From NCBI GenBank assembly GCA_044230205.1, contig JBGARN010000086.1, forward strand, positions 1-20,581: a stretch of DNA of 20,581 bases. Reading direction: 5' to 3'. A program made the translations under genes and the position numbers. Below the pieces are notes generated by a model. It saw nothing but the letters and a program-made list of their open reading frames with translations, did not search any database and was not told the DNA's origin. The DNA is from JAEUTH01 sp044230205 (GTDB lineage: Bacteria > Bacteroidota > Bacteroidia > AKYH767-A > OLB10). The stretch's first letter is position 1. Every line of letters begins with the position of its first letter. Below, piece after piece: positions 16,356 to 20,581 of this stretch.

Positions 16356-16405
16356 TTTGCAAACATTAAACAACCTGTAACCTTAAAAGTTTGCAAATAT
16401 TAAAC
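16356..16405. repeat. Pair of 16-bp direct repeats with a TTTGCAAA core
   Basis: TTTGCAAACATTAAAC at 16356-16371 and TTTGCAAATATTAAAC at 16390-16405 differ at one base and start 34 bases apart, in the same orientation. Each contains the palindrome TTTGCAAA. The first lies 70 bp upstream of the glutathione peroxidase start; the second overlaps the stop codon of the AAA+ gene. They could be tandem operator sites for the peroxidase gene. Confidence 0.45.
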
Positions 16406-17884
16406 TTCGTCATCATCAGCCGCATTTCCCCTGAAATTAAGAATGCTGCTCATCATGTCCTTAAACCTGATGCTACGCTCCAAACCTTTCTTACTTATCT
16501 GAGAAAACTCAGCTAAACCATGCAGACTAAATTCCATCATCAGGGTTTGCTGATTTCCCTTTGCGTCAGGCACAAATTTTTTAACCAGGTCTTTCAAACC
16601 ATGAACTGCATGAAGTGCTTTTTCATATTCCATTTCGCTGCAGCTATTCAGTAAATCAAGCTCATTGCCTTCATTAAACCAGTCGAGAATTGCCTGGTAA
16701 GGATTTTCCTTTTTTGATTTTTTTGATCTTTCAGGATCAGGAAAATAATTCAGAAACAACTTGCGAACCGACTTACCTATAAGTGTAAATGCAACAGCAC
16801 TTATTCCTTCTAACTCACCTTCATATACCAATTCTACTTTACCTGTTATTGAAGGAATTATTCCATACAAATCGGCCAGCCGTATTTGAACCTTACTTTC
16901 ACCATTAATCAGCATTCTCCTTTCCGCAACTGAAAATAAATTTTCGTAAGCTGAAATAGTCAACCTTGCACTCACCCCGCTTTTCTGATCAACATATTCA
17001 CTTTGACGAGCTTCAAATGCTATTTGCTCAATAAGGTCTTTAATAATTTGAGGACAATTAATTTTTTGTTTTTGCTCCACAGGAATCTGTGCTTCCTGTT
17101 CAGTAATTTGTTGCGCTACTTCAATTGACTTAGGATAATGCGTAAGAATCTGGCTTCCGATACGGTCTTTCAAAGGTGTAACAATGCTTCCACGATTGGT
17201 ATAATCTTCGGGGTTTGCAGTAAATACAAATTGAATATCTAAAGGCATTCGTAATTTGAATCCCCTTATTTGTATATCGCCTTCCTGTAAAATATTAAAC
17301 AGTGAAACCTGAATACGCGCCTGCAAATCGGGCAGCTCATTAATAACAAAAATGGAACGGTTAGCACGCGGTATCATCCCAAAATGAATAACCCGTTCAT
17401 CTGCATAGGTAAGTTTCATACTGGCTGCTTTAATGGGATCAATATCGCCAATAAGATCGCTAACAGTAACATCAGGTGTTGCCAGCTTTTCTGCAAAACG
17501 TTCATCTCGATGAAGCCATGTTATTGGGGTTTCATCACCTTCATGCAATATTTTTTCGCGCGCATAAAATGAAACAGGGTTAAAAGGATCATCATTCATT
17601 TCGGAACCCGCAACTACCGGGATATACTCATCAAGCAAATTAATCATTAATCGCGCCATGCGGGTTTTAGCCTGGCCACGCAAACCTAGAAATACAATAT
17701 TGTGCCTTGAAAGTATTGCAGTTTGTAATTGAGGTATAACCGAATCTTCAAATCCCTTTATTTCACTGAAAAAATTTTTTCCGGATTTTAAAACCTGTAC
17801 CAGGTTATCGCGCATTTCTTCCTTAATGCTTTTTGACTTGTAGCCTGATAATTTTAACTCACCAAGTGTTTTTATTCTTTGCAT
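16400..17884 (-). CDS. MoxR/magnesium-chelatase-like AAA+ ATPase
   Basis: A 494-residue AAA+ protein. The P-loop at 67-74 reads GLRGQAKT, with Ala in place of the third Gly. The Walker B region is SIFVINELPDL (177-187), in which Asn182-Glu183 stand where Asp-Glu is usual. Sensor 1 is FTANPEDYTN (221-230), and an arginine-finger candidate is R241 in PLKDRIGS. These departures look like a family trait of ChlI-like ATPases of this type, not damage. The C-terminal 200 residues are helical and family-specific. It is followed in the genome by a peroxidase and preceded by a VWA-domain gene (127 bp gap), the usual MoxR-VWA pairing. Such pairs act as chaperones that mature or load metal into clients; the client here is unknown, and no chlorophyll genes are nearby. 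Confidence 0.88.
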   Translation of the reverse strand: MQRIKTLGELKLSGYKSKSIKEEMRDNLVQVLKSGKNFFSEIKGFEDSVIPQLQTAILSRHNIVFLGLRGQAKTRMARLMINLLDEYIPVVAGSEMNDDPFNPVSFYAREKILHEGDETPITWLHRDERFAEKLATPDVTVSDLIGDIDPIKAASMKLTYADERVIHFGMIPRANRSIFVINELPDLQARIQVSLFNILQEGDIQIRGFKLRMPLDIQFVFTANPEDYTNRGSIVTPLKDRIGSQILTHYPKSIEVAQQITEQEAQIPVEQKQKINCPQIIKDLIEQIAFEARQSEYVDQKSGVSARLTISAYENLFSVAERRMLINGESKVQIRLADLYGIIPSITGKVELVYEGELEGISAVAFTLIGKSVRKLFLNYFPDPERSKKSKKENPYQAILDWFNEGNELDLLNSCSEMEYEKALHAVHGLKDLVKKFVPDAKGNQQTLMMEFSLHGLAEFSQISKKGLERSIRFKDMMSSILNFRGNAADDDEV

Positions 17885-18011
17885 CTATTATTTATGAATT
17901 AATAGTTTAATATGCCTTTAAGTATGATTTGTAATTGAAAATAGCAGGCAACATAACTACTTTTTGTAATCGTTTAATGATTGTTGTGTTTGATTCCATC
18001 AGCAATTGCAA

Positions 18012-19106
18012 TCATCTTACTGACTTTCTCCTGTTTTTAATATAATCCTCAAAAATATATTCTCCCAATCCTGTAAGTGAGCTGTAAAATGCCCTTCCGT
18101 TATTAATCCTTGTAAACTCCCTTACAAATTCCTGCAGGTAAGGATCACTTGCAATCATAAATGTTGTAATTGGTATGTTCAGTCTTTTACATGCCGCAGC
18201 CTGGTTATAGCAACGGTTCAATATTTTTCTGTCTAAACCAAAACTATTCTTATAGTACTTGCCACCCTGTTTCAAACAGGTAGGCTTGCCATCAGTTATC
18301 ATAAAAATTTGTTTGTTGGGTGCTTTTCGTCTTCGCAACAAATCCATAGCTAATTCCAATCCTGCAACAGTATTAGTATGATAGGGGCCAACTTGCAGAT
18401 AAGGCAAGTCTTTTACCTGGATAGGCCAGGCATCATCACCAAATACTATTATATCAAGTGTATCCTTAGGATATTTAATGTTGATGAGTTCAGCCAATGC
18501 CATGGCAACTTTTTTTGCCGGAGTAATTCGGTCTTCACCATATAAAATCATGCTATGTGAAATATCAATCATCAAAACTGTTGAGTTTTGTGTTTTATAC
18601 TCACGCTCCTGAATTTCCAAATCACTTTCAGTAAGCTTAAATTCGTCAATGCCATGATTAATATGTGCATTCCTTATTGAATCAGCATAATTGATGGTAT
18701 CCATCGAATCACCAAAACGGTAAGGTCTTACATCGCTGCTCAGTTCATCACCCTGGCCTGTGTATGTTGTCTTGTGATTACCTCGGGTTGATTTTTTTAG
18801 CTTACCGAAAATTTCATCAAGTGATTTTTTGCGAATTGTTTGTTCACTTTTTGCAGTAAGCTGCATTACTTCATCATTACCTTCGTTTTTTATATAACCG
18901 TTATCCTTTAAATCCTTAATAAAATCGGCCATACCATATTCCGGTGTGGTAAATTGGTACTTCCTGTCAAGCTCATTCATCCAGCTCAATACTTCATCAA
19001 CATCTCCCGCAGTGTATTGAAGTAATTCAAAAAAAAGCTTGAGCATCCGTTCAAACGGTGTTCCCTCTTCACCGGGGATATATTTTGTAAAACGTAATCC
19101 TAACAT
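18012..19106 (-). CDS. VWA domain-containing protein (AAA+ partner, ChlD-like)
   Basis: A 364-residue protein without a signal peptide. Residues 1-110 are mainly helical. A conserved stretch DVRPYRFGDSMDTIN (125-139) resembles the RPYxxGD element of MoxR-associated VWA proteins. The VWA fold spans 175-345 with a complete metal-ion-dependent adhesion site: DISHS (181-185), a threonine in HTNT (243-246) and D272 in ITDGKPT. This site would grip an acidic residue of a client through magnesium. It lies directly upstream of the AAA+ ATPase gene on the same strand and is most likely its adaptor. A TAAATTTG sequence at 19201-19208 on the minus strand could serve as a -7 box, though no -33 box is clear. 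Confidence 0.9.
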   Translation of the reverse strand: MLGLRFTKYIPGEEGTPFERMLKLFFELLQYTAGDVDEVLSWMNELDRKYQFTTPEYGMADFIKDLKDNGYIKNEGNDEVMQLTAKSEQTIRKKSLDEIFGKLKKSTRGNHKTTYTGQGDELSSDVRPYRFGDSMDTINYADSIRNAHINHGIDEFKLTESDLEIQEREYKTQNSTVLMIDISHSMILYGEDRITPAKKVAMALAELINIKYPKDTLDIIVFGDDAWPIQVKDLPYLQVGPYHTNTVAGLELAMDLLRRRKAPNKQIFMITDGKPTCLKQGGKYYKNSFGLDRKILNRCYNQAAACKRLNIPITTFMIASDPYLQEFVREFTRINNGRAFYSSLTGLGEYIFEDYIKNRRKSVR

Positions 19107-19211
19107 TGTTGTATTAGTTATGGACTTAATTACCGATCAGAAAACTTTGGTGATGTTGTACGTAAATAAAATGCATAAGTTACAGCAGCATCCTTAATAA
19201 CAAATTTAAAA

Positions 19212-20249
19212 CTATTTAGTTTTAACCAGCTCTTTGCAGATAGTTTTCGCTAATGCGGGACCCTCATAAATAAATCCGGTATAAACCTGAACCAAATCAG
19301 CTCCGGCCTTCAGTTTATCAATGGCATCTTTCGAACTATGAATCCCTCCTACTCCTATTATTACAAATCTTTTGTCGCTTTTGTTGCTTATATATTTTAT
19401 AACCTCAGTTGAACGCTGGGTTAACGGCTTACCGCTCAAACCTCCAGCTCCAATGGTATTAATTTTATTTTTATCAGTTGCCAGTTGCGATCGCTCTATA
19501 GTGGTATTGGTGGCAACTATTCCGGCAAGTTTTGTTTGGAGAACAATTTCAACAATTTCATCTAATTGTTCGTTTGTTAAATCAGGAGCAATCTTTAGCA
19601 AGATGGGTTTAGGATTTACTTTTTGCTGATTCAATTTTTGAAGATGCATCAGCAAGTTGGTAAGCGGCTCCTTATCCTGCAGGGCCCGCAAACCCGGAGT
19701 ATTGGGCGAGCTAACATTTACAACAAAATAATCCACAACATCAAACAGAACCATAAAACAGGTTTCATAATCATTTATGGCATTTTCATTAGCAGTTGCT
19801 TTATTCTTACCGATATTACCTCCGATTATCAGTTGCTTACTGCGTTTACGTAACCGGTTAGCGGCAGCTACTACACCTTCGTTGTTAAAGCCCATCCGGT
19901 TAATCAATGCCTCATCAGCAGGCAATCGAAACATCCGCGGTTTTTCATTGCCGGGCTGGGCCACCGGAGTTACTGTTCCTATTTCTATAAATCCGAATCC
20001 AAATGCTTCCAGTTCATGAAACAACTTCGCATCCTTATCAAATCCTGCTGCAAGGCCAACCGGATTTTTAAATTTTAATCCAAGCACTTCGCGCTCAAGC
20101 TGTTTATTTTTAAAGGTAAATACAAGCGATACCAATTGCTTTACAAACGGAATTTTAAAAATTACTTTAAGAATGCTGAACGTGAAATGATGCGCAGTTT
20201 CGGGATTTAACTTAAACAGCAATGGTTTTAGTATCGCCTTATAGATCAT
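19212..20249 (-). CDS. pyrD: Dihydroorotate dehydrogenase (quinone), class 2
   Basis: A 345-residue class 2 enzyme that oxidises dihydroorotate to orotate and passes electrons to membrane quinone. Residues 1-45 form the N-terminal amphipathic helices of the quinone site (LFKLNPETAHHF). FMN- and substrate-binding motifs follow: NPVGLAAGFDKDA (62-74), IEIGTVTPVAQPGNEKPR (88-105), INRMGFNNEG (116-125), and NVSSPNTPGLR (178-188), in which S181 is the catalytic base that defines class 2. Later motifs are LLKIAPDLT, VATNTTIERS, GAGGLSGKPL, IIGVGGI and QVYTGFIYEGP. The chain looks complete. It is the first gene of the minus-strand run pyrD, VWA, AAA+, peroxidase, rsmG, with gaps of 73-127 bp, so co-transcription is possible but not evident. 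Confidence 0.98.
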   Translation of the reverse strand: MIYKAILKPLLFKLNPETAHHFTFSILKVIFKIPFVKQLVSLVFTFKNKQLEREVLGLKFKNPVGLAAGFDKDAKLFHELEAFGFGFIEIGTVTPVAQPGNEKPRMFRLPADEALINRMGFNNEGVVAAANRLRKRSKQLIIGGNIGKNKATANENAINDYETCFMVLFDVVDYFVVNVSSPNTPGLRALQDKEPLTNLLMHLQKLNQQKVNPKPILLKIAPDLTNEQLDEIVEIVLQTKLAGIVATNTTIERSQLATDKNKINTIGAGGLSGKPLTQRSTEVIKYISNKSDKRFVIIGVGGIHSSKDAIDKLKAGADLVQVYTGFIYEGPALAKTICKELVKTK

Positions 20250-20426
20250 GTGGCAATATTAATTCAAAATATCTATCAGGAAATAGCGGCTAAGCTTATT
20301 TGAAAAAAAGTTTGCGCATAATTTAACGCCAATGTAATTATGAATTCCAATACAAAAAATAGTTGCTTGGAAAAATGTATTATTAGGATAACTAATTACC
20401 AGGTATAAATCTGAATTCAAAAAATA

Positions 20427-20581
20427 TTACAACAGTGTAAGCTGGCGCTTTTTAAAATAGTCAGCAGCTTTAAGTTCTTTGCTGCCTTCAATATATTTAT
20501 AAAAACCTTCGCCTGTTTTTTTACCAAGGTTACCTGAAGCAACCATGTTAACCAATAGCGGACAAGGAGCATATTTAGGGT
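20427..20581 (-). CDS. 3-hydroxyacyl-CoA dehydrogenase, C-terminal end only
   Basis: The last 51 residues of a protein whose start lies beyond the right edge; the stop is at 20427-20429. The visible part contains YAPCPLLVNMVASGNLGKKT followed by GEGFYKY. This is the closing C-terminal helical domain of the 3-hydroxybutyryl-CoA dehydrogenase family, where P-LL--MV--G-LG-K-G-GFY-Y is well conserved. The family uses NAD(P) to oxidise or form 3-hydroxyacyl-CoA in fatty-acid or butyrate metabolism. The stand-alone short form (about 290-300 residues) is more likely than a fused FadB, since the chain ends soon after GFYKY, but the N-terminal domain is not visible. Confidence 0.85.
   Translation of the reverse strand, partial: PKYAPCPLLVNMVASGNLGKKTGEGFYKYIEGSKELKAADYFKKRQLTLL

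Noticed and set aside
17978..18012. ATGATTG/CAATCAT inverted repeat after the VWA gene as a terminator
   Set aside because: The stem is short and AT-rich, the loop exceeds 20 bases and no T-run follows directly.
1..20581. CRISPR arrays, tRNA genes, insertion sequences, prophage or defence genes
   Set aside because: I looked on both strands and saw no regular spaced repeats, cloverleaf-like sequence, transposase or integrase motifs, or terminal inverted repeats.

Overview
The window is about 20.6 kb of AT-rich chromosome from a member of the Bacteroidota. The signs are a SusC/RagA-type TonB-linked transporter, a type IX secretion (T9SS) sorting domain, a PorV/PorQ-type outer-membrane barrel, and -7 promoter boxes of the form TAnnTTTG in front of several genes. 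The gene set would suit an environmental member such as a Chitinophagales relative, but the sequence does not fix the class. I see no insertion sequences, phage genes, CRISPR arrays, rRNA or tRNA; the region looks like ordinary vertically inherited chromosome.

Layout. Positions 1-2598 (minus) hold the first 866 residues of a SusC-like receptor, cut off by the window edge. A 603-bp non-coding gap with several small dyads follows, then a pirin-family cupin (minus). Divergent from it is a secreted T9SS cargo protein (plus, true start 4068). From 11442 down to 5709, all minus, run carA, purE, a PorV/PorQ-like barrel, a 701-residue helix-hairpin-helix plus beta-barrel protein, and an OmpA-type lipoprotein. 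Next come a lone plus-strand hypothetical with YD-like repeats, a SAM methyltransferase (minus) and an alpha/beta hydrolase (plus). A strong hairpin terminator at 14613-14644 separates the hydrolase from rpmH (ribosomal protein L34, minus, short and easily missed). Upstream of rpmH on the same strand, in order of transcription, lie pyrD, a VWA-domain protein, a MoxR/ChlI-like AAA+ ATPase, an exported glutathione peroxidase and rsmG. The right edge carries the last 51 residues of a 3-hydroxyacyl-CoA dehydrogenase.

How the genes work together. carA and pyrD serve pyrimidine synthesis and purE purine synthesis. rpmH and rsmG serve the ribosome. SusC, OmpA, the PorV-like barrel, the helix-hairpin-helix barrel and the T9SS cargo all belong to the cell envelope. 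The AAA+ ATPase and VWA protein form a MoxR/VWA-type pair, probably a chaperone or metal-insertion machine with an unknown client. The least understood parts are the helix-hairpin-helix barrel beside the PorV-like protein, and the AAA+/VWA pair. A possible regulatory theme is a TAnnTTTG box followed by a GC-rich stretch ahead of ompA, carA, the methyltransferase and rpmH.
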